From Archilochus colubris (lineage: Eukaryota > Chordata > Aves > Apodiformes > Trochilidae): DNA of 64,000 nt. A program made the position numbers and the translations under genes. Numbering within the stretch: position 1 is the first letter of the stretch; each line of letters starts with the position of its first letter. The stretch covers positions 34,085,121 to 34,149,120 of the forward strand of contig CM041085.1 in NCBI GenBank assembly GCA_023079485.1, written 5' to 3'. A model generated the notes under the pieces. The model made no database searches and had not been told where the DNA came from. It saw nothing but the letters and a program-made list of their open reading frames with translations. Of the stretch, positions 52,901 to 64,000 are shown piece by piece.

Positions 52901-55900
52901 CTAAAAATTACAATACCAGCAACAGTGAATTATCTATGCTACTTTCCACAGATGCATGGGGCTAATAAGCAAAAATACACAAAGATCTCTTGGTACAGCA
53001 TTAACACATCCCCACACACAGATCGTTGACAAGTGTCTGCCCATACAACAATGCCATTAACATTCCTGAGCAGATAAATATTTTTGCAAGGGTCTATTTC
53101 AAAAGCCTCATAAAACCCCAATGAAACAAACAAACAAAAAAACCACGTAGATGATTTTAAATTACATTTTTTTCAGGTTCAAAAAGGAGAGTTTGTCTCA
53201 GCCAAAACTTATGGCAGTATGGAAGTCTCCAGAGCACACCATCATGCTGCTGCTGCCAAATCTCAAGAAAAAGCAGTCAGCAGTAAAATGCATAAGCAGA
53301 ATACAGATCAAAAACTCATGCTTAGCTGTTGCTGCCAGCTTACTAGACCTTTTACAATTAACTTCTAGGCAGACTCTTCTCCAGTCACTTTTTCTTTAAA
53401 ATCTGACTTTTTGTACCAAAATCTTACAAGTTTTTCCATGACAAACTACCAAAGACTAAGTTAGGCAGAAAAGTATTTTAACAATCCGTGGGACAGCTTC
53501 ATTACTAACTTCTCTGGTTATCAGATAGACACCTGGCCTTTGTGGTTTACTTTGTTCCAACACATACTCTAGGTATGTTTATCACGTCATCTTAAGAGGC
53601 ACACACACAACTATATTGCAGAATTGTATTCTAATTGCATATTCAATTCAACACATCATCAATATTTAAAAGAGATTTGACACAAAATAAGTCCATTGCA
53701 TTCTGCAAGAATGTTTTAGAGTGACGAAGAAAATTACACAGTGCAGTCATCAAAAAGCTCATCATTATCAGACCTCCCAACCTCTGGAATTTCAGTGCAG
53801 GAGACCTCTTGAATTAGGTCACATCAGACACCTGGAAGGGGTGGCATAAAACATGCCCCACAGAAACATCAAAATTTAATATAAAATCTGTAGCAGTGTT
53901 CACTGCCAGGCAGCACTACTGTTAATTGGAGTCTTCTTGACTATTACTGAGCAGGCACAGCTGCCTTGCAGAGCACACATCAGGACAAACAACTTCCTGA
54001 GGCTATGGCATAGCAAACTCCTGAGGAAGTGTTAAACCAACAAGAGAGGTTGCTATCAGTACAGTGGGATGAAGTAGGTGATTAACTACCTTGCATTCAG
54101 TCACTATTGCTCCACACTTAAAAATAAATATATGCCCATAATTACATCTCAATTAAAAGCTGCTTTGTATCTAAAGTAAACAAATATTTAACACAGATAA
54201 TTTTTGTGAGCCTATTCATAGTTTCTTGATGAATGCCATGGGTTCTTCCATATGTCTACTGCCCAGAGAGATCAGGAATCTTCAAAGGGCATCCTATAGC
54301 ATGCCTCTAACACTTGAACTTCATGCAGAAACACAGTTCTAAAAGTAAAATGTCATCAAGAGTCTTTGGTTTGTCAGCTGATCTATAATGACATGGCCAC
54401 ACAGAAAGGGAAAATTGCAAGAAAGAGGGTTTCTATAAATCACTTCATGACCCAGATCACTGGGATGGTATGGAAGACAGATAGGATTCTTGTACCAGTC
54501 TCCTCCTCCAAAGCAAGCTGCACTGGCAACAGTAGTTATGGGGTGACCCAGCTGAGAAAAGAATCAAGAAACATAGGCAATAATAAGAAGACTCCATAAA
54601 TTGAGGTGCTACCACTAGGTAGGAGGAAAAAAAACAACAATTCAGAAATAAGCTTTTCTTATATATTAAAAAAAGATGTAGAGAAAAAAAGTTCCTAATG
54701 CTAGCAACTCCTTACCTTCAATAGCTTTTAGGAGAAGCAATTTTGCATTTACAGTAGCTGATATCCAAACCCAAAAATCAATGGATGCAATTTAGCAACT
54801 GAGAGTAGAGAATAGGAGAAACAGGTTTGGCAACACCTCCCTTTTAAAAATGCAAGACCACTGTACAGAAAGCAAACAGGATTTTAAAGACATCTCTGCT
54901 ACTGAAAACTTCTAGAAACAGAAGTCACTAAAGCCTTATGGAGGCTCTAACAAAAACTAGATTAATTTATTGGCTGAGAACCCAATAATTATTTTGGGGG
55001 GTTTTAATGTTACTTTTTTAGACACTGACATGTAATAGATTAAATATAAACAGGAAAAGCCGAGAAGTTATTCTCATTTCCTTGGAACAGACCAGGATAT
55101 GCTTCACAAGACTGTGAGCTACACTGCCTCATGGATGGAAGTGCTGAATCTAGAGTTGTACATTTTGGATACCATCACAATACACATATCACTTAGATAC
55201 AGGTCTCACCTTTAATTATTCTCTCCATCCTTATCTGCCTTAGAACAGTCAGCACTTAATATCTCATGTTAAGTTCCAACAACACTATGCAAAAAAGAGT
55301 CAAAGATCAAAATGAGGGCAATAATCCAGACCTGATATTTCCATAAAGACAAACACAGTTATGAGAAATCAGCTGAACTATTTTTACTTGTCAGTGCAAC
55401 AAAAGTATTTCCTAAACAGCACCTCCATATTAAAATTACAAACATTGCTTTATCATACAATTCTAGCAGATTACTTTCAATTTAAAGTATTTATTTAAAA
55501 TCCGCATGCTGTTCACTCTAAGAAACAGGCAAAGAGATCACATAATTGTATTTAAGCAGTGATTAAACCTCCAAATAAAGCACTACTAAAGTTTCAATTG
55601 GAAGCTGGCAGATTCCAATCAATGTTTCATTAACCCATCCCGACACAGAGGACATTTCCTCTATTCATTTCCTGAAAGCAAATGCTATGATTCAAACTAC
55701 TATCAGACTGGTTTATAAATTTGATTTTTAACAGGGGTGCAGCAAAAAACAAAATATTTCCCAATGCACAGTTCATTTAAAGATCCCTAGGCAGAAACTG
55801 TTGTCTTACTTACTGAAAGCCACTAGTACACATTTGAAAAAGGCTAGGTATTTATCTAAATAAATACATACAGGAACTATAAAGCATTTACTTAAAGTTT

Positions 55901-58900
55901 TACAAGCATCTTCATTTCCTTTAGAGGCATCTGTGTTTCACAAGGAAGTATTTTTCTTCACCAGATTTAATGTCCATTTAAAATCTGCTGTACTAAAAAA
56001 TGAGCTTTTACTATATAAGAAATAAAAATAAATTGAAGACTGAAGAAAAAAGACCCCAAAATTGAAGGAGACTAACATGTGGCACCCTTCCTAAGCCCTG
56101 AGAGATGAGAGGCATGAAAAGATAGTATTGTGGATAAATCATCATAAAACTGGAATCATTCTATAACGAGCAAGAAAAAAAAATATTTCCCAATCTAGTC
56201 AGAGATGATAGCAGCAAATTTTATCCTATGCTTTTACAAACTAAATACTAGCACATAGAGGTCTGAAAGCTCCTCTCTTCTCTGCTTACCAAATGGAATA
56301 ATTTCTTCCTATCCTTCTACATCACACAGTCACAAAAAACAACCTTGGATCAACAGCACTATATTATAAAAGCCAGATTATGAGGAAATAGAGAAGAAGC
56401 AGAGAAAAGGATAATAAAACAAATGTGTCTTTTCAGTGCTTAACACAATCTGAGGCCCAGTTAATGCACAGGGTGAAATCACTGCTCATTTAATGCACAG
56501 GACAAGCAGAGGAAACCTGCTTATGCATTTGCTTCAGAGCCCTTTGACTTCTCTGATCCTAAAATAATCTAGAGATTCTGAATCAACAGACTTGAGGCAT
56601 TAATGTGGTCATTATTAATAAGTGTCTGTCTCTTCTTCTTGCTTACCTCTACCCACACCCAGGCGTCCTGTGCAACACAGCTTCACACATCACCATTTCA
56701 GTCCCTCACCTACAGATTTTCCTGCATTCAAATACCCCAAAGAGGCAAGCAGGTCATGAAAGGCAACACTGATCAAGACAAAGTGGTATTTCTATAGTAT
56801 TTCCTTTTTCTTTTCTTTTTTACATATACAAAATATCACAGAAGCTTTTGCTTTCAAATACCAAGAATGTAGCAAAAAAAAAAAAAAATTAAATACCAAG
56901 GGTTCAGTAACTCTTCAGAACTGTTTAATCACTGTGTATAGTTACAATTAAACAATAAAGAATGGAGGGGCTTTATAGTACCTGGGCATTTGATTACTTT
57001 TCTTTTGTTCTTTACTGTTATATATCTTGCTCAACTAAGCTTTAAATACATTCTGTGTGTCCACACTTTTTTTTTAATGACATAACTTTAATTTTACAGA
57101 AATTTTAGGGAAAACAATTTCCATCAAAAGTCTTTCAGGTTAGAATCTATTTTCATCTTACACAGCCATCACTAATAATAATTCTATAGCTGGGAAAAAA
57201 ATTCCAAGAAATACCTGAACCAAAGTTTTTTAAGTGACTTTATTGTCAACTTCTTTGGGGCTAGTATGCCACCTACTATAGAATGACACCTACCTAACTG
57301 ACACTCTTTTGCAGGTGACCTGTTGTGTATCAAACTCATACAATAGCCCAAGTTCTAAAGTTCTCCCATTTTGAAAAAGCCTGATGGTGCTGAACACCTA
57401 CAAGAATGGTCTGAAGACAGGAGAAATCTGCTGATACAAGCCAGAAGCAGATGGCCAGAAAAAGGTATGGGAAACTAAGGATTTGGAAGTGCATGTATTG
57501 GTGACTCTTATCCTTTAGGATCCCACATCTGAGCATGTATGTCATGTACTGATAGGAACTGGAGAACTATAAATCCAAATGAAAAGTCAGTACTTTTCAT
57601 ACTTAAAATAAGAAAAGTTTTCAATATTTACACATTATAAATACATTTGAGGTGGGTTTCAATCCACAGTTCAATCCACAGCAGTACCACAGCTATACTT
57701 GGGTATTAAATTGCCATGTTTCATCACACTGTAGGAAGAGCTCTTAACATATATAGACACAATAGACAACATTTGGGAACTTTTAGCCCACTTTTAGTAA
57801 AAAGCTCTGCATTATTACAGCTAAATTTTATAGAATGGGGGGGAGAGGAGGCAAAGTTAGTTGAGATTAATGTTTCTAAGTGACTTATTTATTTATTTTG
57901 GAAAAGCTTTTCATTTACAGAGCAACTTAACCCTGACTTCTGGAAGATTTGAATAATTTATTACTCTCTATTAAGGCTACAGCATTATATAAATCCCTAT
58001 CCCAAGGGAGACAACTACCATTAAAAAGTTAAATTTTATTAATCAGATGCTAAATAGTGACCTGCAGTGAAACCTCAAACAGAAGTTAACATACATCTAT
58101 GTGGATAGTAAACACCCCATGCATTTATGATAGTTACTGACTTAAGATGCACTGAGAAATTCAGCAAACCAAGTACTGCACAAGCACAGATCTAAGCAAG
58201 TGCAGTGGGGAGGCTGTAGCCCAAGCAGAAAGTGAAATACAACTACAGACTCAGGGAGTGAGAGAAACCATCAACATGAGTCAGCATCAGAGGCAGCAGT
58301 AACTGGCTGCAATCGTATTTGAGCAGAATAAGCTTTTCCAAGGCATTACAGTCCTTCATAAACTGATTCCTGTTGAAAACAAAACCAAAGCCTATCCTTT
58401 GAAATGCACCAAAAAAACCCACCTTGCAGATTGCAAAGCAGAAAATAGATAAAAGCAGAAAACACCCAACAGGAAGGTGAAAAATCAGCAAAGAATTTTG
58501 TAGTTTATTGGCATAGTCAGGTTAATGGTATCTTATTAGTCTTTTTTCTATTTATTTCTGGTGTTTGTTTATTTATATCTTCTTGTAAGTTTCTCTTGGC
58601 TTCATTTCTGGACTAAATTTAAACAGTTTCCATTACAGTTATCAAGCTGCAAATGACAGATAGATTGCCTACCCCAGAAGAAATGAGTATTCTCTGAACA
58701 TCTGCCTGTGTATTTCTGGTTTAAAAGATCATTAAACAAGCCTTCAATTTCATTGTAGTTATTATTGAGTTTCTGTATTTAAGTAGCATTTGCCTGATTT
58801 TTTCTTTTTATAATTTCTTAAATAGCTGTGCATGTCAAATTTGTATTATGTATTCTAGAAAAACCCATTTTGTGAAACTGCCATGTAGCTTTTCATTTTA

Positions 58901-60214
58901 AGTTTCTTTAAACAGCCCTAAGAGGTGACACAGTGCCTTCAAACATTCATCATCTGCTTAACCAATTTGCTACTTACTAAGCCTTTCACGGTCTTTAAGA
59001 AAAAAAGTAGATTCTCAGGTTTTTTAATTCCCTCCACTTCAATTTTCTGGGCTTAAAGTGATCAAATTGTTTGTGTTGTGTGGTGGTTTTTTTCCTTTAT
59101 GCCTGTTTTCCATACCCTGTCACCACATATGTTCTGTAATGTGCTGTTTCCAGTTAGCAAAAAATGTTGAAGGAGTGCCATCTTTCCCATGATGGATGGA
59201 ATAGAGGCACAATCTGGGACTATTTTTCAGTGCCAACAGGACACTGCATTAGAATTTTAGCAAGGTCCACTCTCGTACCACTGACCTCTCTTCAAAGAGC
59301 AATAGGTCCTCATTGCTACTAGACATAATTAATTTCCACCTTTACCTTTAAGTATAAAACAGTGATCAATCCTTGACCTAAGACAGGTGGAGTTTGTTCC
59401 AAATAGGTCTCTGCTTTCCAAAATCATCAGATCAGTTCCTTTTAAAGCAGATATTTCAAAAGCTGCGAGAGGTGTCCAACACACACAGTAATTCCATTGC
59501 TTACACTAAGTGATAGAAAGTCTCAGTAAGTTAGAACAGGATAGCAGGGACACACACTGCCTAGCAACTAAATCAAGCTCTTTGAGGGTCTACATGGTTA
59601 ATTTTTAAAATACACTGAACATAAACATATATTACAGGCAAAAATTTAAACCAAGCAACACTCTTAATCATTAGAAACTGATTTTTAAGTTACCCAAAGA
59701 GAGGACTATCCTACTCCCAGGTTTTATTCCCATGTTTATCTACTTCCTGTTCTCCCTTTCACAGAGAAACAGATAAGCAGATGCAAGTGCTGTAAAACCT
59801 TTCACCATGTATTTCTGTTCCTTCCTAAGAGTAAACTGCTACCTGGATATTTTCTGAGCTCTGAATATAAAAATTTGAACAGACTTCTTATTTAAGTGCT
59901 ACAGTCATGCAACAATTACTGCAGGTCCTCACTGTTCAGCATGCAGCCGAGCCACTGTCTCACTGGAAAGCTGTACCCAGACAACTGCAGTGATTGTACC
60001 AAGGTCTCCTTTTGAGTAGGACACACCAAACCAGATTTTTTCATAGAATACATTAACGTGGGTTTACCTAGAGTATAAACAAAGCATTATACCAGCAGCA
60101 AAACAACACAGTCAACTTTTGTAGTCTCAGGGGGAAAAGAAAAAAAAATATTAAAAATGGGAGGGTGGGATGGAGGGTGTAGTTTGTGACAAGGACAGTT
60201 TTGAAGTACTCACA
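46991..60214. other. Long intron stretch without recognised genes
   Basis: About 13 kb of AT-rich intron. It contains A runs at 47856-47874 and 56874-56888. Longer open frames at 48771-49133 (plus) and its antisense are in a purine/pyrimidine-biased stretch and show no domain. The 64-codon frame at 56603-56797 begins with a signal-peptide-like segment and is discussed under findings. No clear CR1 copy was seen here, in contrast to 28-43 kb. Confidence 0.6.
47856..47874. repeat. Poly-A run of 19
   Basis: A homopolymer of 19 A; no retrotransposon body was recognised upstream. Confidence 0.9.
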
Positions 60215-60426
60215 TGTAGGGAAACAAGATAAACCAGGTGCCTCGAGTTGCCAAAGAGTGGGTGTGAGTCCACCTGTGCCTGGTTAGGACAGGCCCCCTA
60301 TTACCAGGGGGCCAATAAAGGTGGGACACACACCCACAGAGGTAGCTCAGCTCACTCTTGTGTGAGGCCATGGAGAGACCAGCAGCTCGTTGAGCCTCGG
60401 GAGCAAGAAAGGCTCTTCCTGCTACA
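60215..60426 (+). mobile_element. 212 bp LTR-like element related to the palindromic element at 22.5 kb
   Basis: It starts TGTAGGGAAAC and ends GCTACA, so the ends are TG and CA. Its flanks are CTCACA on the left and CTGACA on the right, a 6 bp near-match. The first part (ACCAGGTGCC, then GTGGGTGTGAG and CCACCTGTGCCTGGTTAGGACAG-type sequence) aligns with the terminal repeat of the 22.5 kb element. The middle AGGGGGCCAATAAAGGTGGG carries a polyadenylation-signal-like AATAAA, as expected inside an LTR. Unlike the relative it is not palindromic. No coding sequence. Family name unknown to me. Confidence 0.65.
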
Positions 60427-61330
60427 CTGACATTTGCTAGGTACAGAGTGTACATGCAACAGAGTAATGCATTTTAAAAGTAAAATCTGGGTTCCAAATC
60501 TACAGTACTTTACAAGAAAAGGAAGAACTAAGAAATAACAGAAACTTTGAAATAGTTACCTTGCTTGCATTTTTTTTCCACCAGAATTCAAAATTACACA
60601 TTTCGTACCTTTCACAAACAGTGAGAAATTCAAACATTCAAAATGTCGTGTAATAATACACAATTCATGCTTAAGCCTCAGATCAGGCTGTTTGCATGGT
60701 TGTTTCCAGACTCAGTTCTATACTGTCCTGACAAAGTTTGCTTCTTCATATACAAGCATTGTTTTCATTTTAAAAAGTTTTATTAAATAATTTTTTAAAT
60801 GAAATAACCAACTTAGAGAATTATTCATTTCCTCTATGGATACAAATTCAATAAATATTGTAATTCCTGTATTTATCTATATAATTACTTTCTGAAAATA
60901 GCAACCTTTCCATTCAAACCAGTAAAAAGACTGGAAAGGGAAGCAATCAAAAAATTATACTAAGAAGGAAGGAATATTCAATAATTTCCTTTGCTTCCAA
61001 TCTCACTAATAAGGAATATTGTGGTTCAGATAATTACTTAACGACAGAGGTGAAGTAGCAAAAACCTGAGCTTCAACTAGGAAGAAGAGGCCAAAGAGGA
61101 ATTAGGTCTTTTTCAAATTGGGTAGATTGTATAAAATTTGCCAAAGATTACTTAAATAATAGGATGTGTCTAAGAGCTGTTGGTAGTTATCTCTGAGCAC
61201 CAACAAAAAGATGGCAGAAAAATGCAAATATAATTCTTCTCTTCAACTTGGGGATTGAAGAAGGAGCTAAGAAATTCACTGTCTATAAGCTTCACTTCAA
61301 TTCCTGTGAAAGAAAGTAGTAAGCAGATCA
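60427..61330. other. Intron without recognised features
   Basis: AT-rich intron with no exon-like or repeat-like segment recognised. Confidence 0.6.
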
Positions 61331-61725
61331 TAAGCACCTTAAACATAACAAGAAAATTAGCAACAGCCAACATGATCTGTCAAGTATCAGTCACGTCAGA
61401 TTAAGTTAATTTCCTCCAGTGACAGGATAAGAAGCTTTGTGAATATGGGAGTGGTAGTCAGCATAATTTATCTTGAACAAGAGTCAAAGTCTCAGGTGCA
61501 AGCATTGCTAGTTGAAAATACCACTACACTTAGTAGTAAATGTTTCACTGTCAAGGTTCATATAAAGAGAGATTATGCAGGGCGATGTCTGGAGCCCAGT
61601 ACTTTTAAATATTTTCTCTAACAACAGAATAACAGGCAATAGTCAACTTACTGACTTTTTACAAATTAGACTGAGATGGGAGCAGCTACAAAGAGCCTGG
61701 AAAAAACGTAAGAATTGGAAACATC
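61330..61725 (+). mobile_element. Ancient CR1-like LINE relic, reverse transcriptase region
   Basis: The stretch follows old CR1 ORF2 at nucleotide level. AACATGATCTGTCAAGTATC corresponds to the 'QHGF' block. TTCCTCCAGTGACAGGATAA and TTTGTGAATATGGGAGTGG, then GCATAATTTATCTTGA, correspond to the '[13 protein letters not shown]' block. GGAGCCCAGTACTTTTAAAT (near 61590) corresponds to 'GPVLFNIF'. All frames are broken. It is in the same orientation as, and directly abuts, the younger CR1 at 61727. Confidence 0.55.
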
Positions 61726-61726
61726 C

Positions 61727-62334
61727 TGGCATCCTGGCCTGTATCCGGAACAGCATCGCCAGCAGGTCCAAGGAAGTGATTCTGCCCCTGTACTCAGCCC
61801 TAGTGAGGCCACACCTCGAGTACTGTGTCCAGTTCTGGGCCCCCCAGTTCAGGAAGGATATTGAGGTCCTGGAGCAGGTCCAAAGGAGGGCAACCAGGCT
61901 GGTGAAGGGACTCGAGCACAGACCCTATGAGGAGAGGCTGAGGGAGCTGGGGCTGTTCAGCTTGGAGAAGAGGAGGCTCAGGGGAGACCTCATTACTCTC
62001 TACAACTACCTGAAAGGAGGGTGTAACCGGGTGGACGTTGATCTCTTTTGCAAGACGACTTTCAACAAGGCAAGAGGGCATGGTCTTAAGTTGTGCCAGG
62101 GGAAGTTTAGGTTAGATATTAGAAAGAATTTCTTTACAGAGAGAGTGATCAAGCATTGGAATGGGCTGCCCAGGGAAGTAGTGGATTCTCCGTCCCTGGA
62201 GTTATTTAAAAAGAGACTGGATGTGGCACTCAGTGCCATGGTCTAGCAACCGCAACGGTGGTAAAAGGGTTGGACTCTATGGTCTCTGAGGTCCCTTCCA
62301 ACCCAGCCAATTCTATGATTCTATGACTCTATGA
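61727..62334 (+). mobile_element. CR1 LINE, 5'-truncated, ORF2 C-terminal part and 3' tail
   Basis: One frame reads [80 protein letters not shown] and [20 protein letters not shown], without a stop to about 62246. The tail is GAGGTCCCTTCCAACCCAGC, then ATTCTATGATTCTATGACTC. It is closest to the 41 kb copy, and the continuous frame indicates a relatively young insertion. Antisense to UTRN. Confidence 0.95.
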
Positions 62335-64000
62335 ACTTTGAGAACTGTGCTGGGGTAAAAAAGAATAAACTGAAGGCACACCTCTTAAGACAAACACCCC
62401 ATGCTGTAAACTGAGTAACATCAATCAACAAAGCAAATGCAACGTGAAAAGTGATGAGCAAGAGGGTGGCATTGCAAAGAAAGATCTGTGTGCTGCACCA
62501 CCGGGATGGTGTCAGCAAACCTAGTCAGAAATGCCTGCAAGAGCAACACCACCTTTCATTCTGCTAAACTATACCAAGATCCAAGCGGTCAAATTTCAGG
62601 CAAGGAGTTTCAGGAAAAATTCAAACAAACAGCAAATTACCCAGGGAAGAGCAGAATAAGTGATAGCTTGTCTAATATGCAATGAGAAGAGAGAAATCAC
62701 AATGGTGTTCAATATATACATCAGCTGCCATAGGAATAGGTTCTTCAGCTGTAAATTCAGATACATGATGAGTTGAAGGACCCTACAATATACATGAAAT
62801 TTTATTCTTTATATTAAATACCAACAACAAAACGTTTGAGCAGTAAAGACTTGAAGAAGCTGAATCTATTAGTCTTAAAAGCAGCTATAGAAAATTTTTA
62901 ACAGACCAAATATCCTTAACAAGTGACATAGCTATAGATGATCTCATCATTGAGCTTAGACTAGATGACACAGTAGCCTCCCAGTGCTCTTTTATCTGCA
63001 CTGTTTACCACTCACAATATTTCTTTATGCATATGAAACATGAAGTTACAACATCACCTCAAGTGTCTACTTGATCTTTCTGTAGTGAAATCCTATGTAC
63101 AACTGTGAATGCCCCATATACGGGGGAAATACCTTCCAAAGTCACTCACACATTGAAAATCTAAGTTTTTTGCATCTCCACTGCTATTTATAACATCCCA
63201 AAACCCTCATCATATACATACACAGCTCATTTATCTTTCCATATGCAGGCTAGAAAATTGGGAGCTCTACCTCAACAAAAAATATCTTTGACACATTAAA
63301 AAGTCAAAAGGAAATGCTGGGAAAGAATCACAAGCACACAACTTCTTATACATTTTTCTGAATCCCAATAGCAAGTTTAGCACATAGCTGCTGCCTATCA
63401 TCAGGAGCAGATGTTCATAGGCAGGTTTCTTGCTAAATTCAGTTTGCAATTTTGAAGGCCCTTTCAGGGGCAGTCATATCACATACCTCCATAACACTAC
63501 ATTTTTAATTTTAAATTAAATCCATTTTGTCACTCAGACTGAAATTTGTAGCTTACATCATTCACACATCTATAAAAATACCATGACAGACAAGACTGGA
63601 TAAGTAAGCAGCTTTGCCTTCTACACACAGCTTCATTGCAATCACAGAGGAATGGTGCAAGCTAATATTGTATATACATTTTAAACCCTGGAAGAACTTA
63701 TGTAACAGTGATACCACAGGAAAACCTTCTGCAAAACTCATTTGGCAGTCTCAAAACAGTTATTAGCAAAACCACATGACAGGAGCAAAGTTAACAGTGG
63801 ACAAGATACAGAACACCACTACTTTAAAGCCATGGTATTTTATTCATTAGAAAAATCAGAAATAGGTTCCTCCAAAATACACGACAAACCACAGTGACAA
63901 AGTTTCTGCTTTCTACTTTATTTTACTAAATCTTGACCTACATTGCATCAGCTGAGGCACTGCGGATGGAGAAGAGTAAAGAGGGCATCCCTCCTCATTT
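62335..64000. other. Intron to the end of the window, no recognised features
   Basis: AT-rich intron. No splice-bounded rod-domain frame was found, so the exon upstream of the 173 bp exon is probably outside the window. Confidence 0.6.

Noticed and set aside
60347..60360. GTAGCTCAG string resembling a tRNA A box
   Set aside because: No B box at the proper distance and no cloverleaf; it belongs to the LTR-like element.
1..64000. CRISPR arrays, operons, bacterial promoters, rRNA or tRNA genes
   Set aside because: None seen; the sequence is vertebrate nuclear DNA with spliced exons and LINEs.

Overview
The window looks like avian nuclear DNA. It is AT-rich, has very little coding sequence, and carries many CR1-family LINE copies ending in the typical avian CR1 3' tail with short ATTCTATG-like units. 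No bacterial or viral gene organisation is visible. I cannot name the species.

The only clear cellular gene is on the minus strand. Two exons encode late rod-domain spectrin repeats of utrophin (UTRN), at 5966-6138 (173 bp) and 281-437 (157 bp). Their lengths and phases equal those of dystrophin exons 56 and 57, and they join in frame. Everything above 6138 is therefore intron upstream of the exon-56 equivalent, at least 57.8 kb, with no further rod exon I could recognise.

The most interesting stretch is about 9.67-11.3 kb, inside that intron and 3.5-5 kb upstream of the exon-56 equivalent. It is GC- and CpG-richer than its surroundings. It holds a short minus-strand reading frame (9668-9721, 18 codons) that starts with ATG and ends in phase 0 at a splice donor, so it could splice in frame to the 173 bp exon. 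This is the arrangement of dystrophin Dp116, whose private first exon in intron 55 splices to exon 56. The segment is a candidate first exon of a Dp116/G-utrophin (Up113)-like short isoform, with the CpG cluster as a possible promoter region. This is an inference from position, phase and composition.

The rest of the intron is mainly retrotransposon history: CR1 copies at 13.2, 14.8, 20.6 (minus), 28.5-31.6 (nearly full length), 32.1, 39.0, 41.1-43.0 (most intact reverse transcriptase) and 61.7-62.3 kb. Older minus-strand CR1/L3-like relics lie at about 40.5-41.0 and 45.2-47.0 kb, and another relic at 61.3-61.7 kb. A 264 bp element at 22471-22734 is flanked by 83 bp near-perfect inverted repeats. 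A related 212 bp non-palindromic element lies at 60215-60426. Both start TG, end CA and are flanked by near-matching 6 bp direct repeats. Simple repeats and an A/T-tract low-complexity block at 37.5 kb complete the picture. Repeat boundaries are read by eye and may be off by tens of bases.
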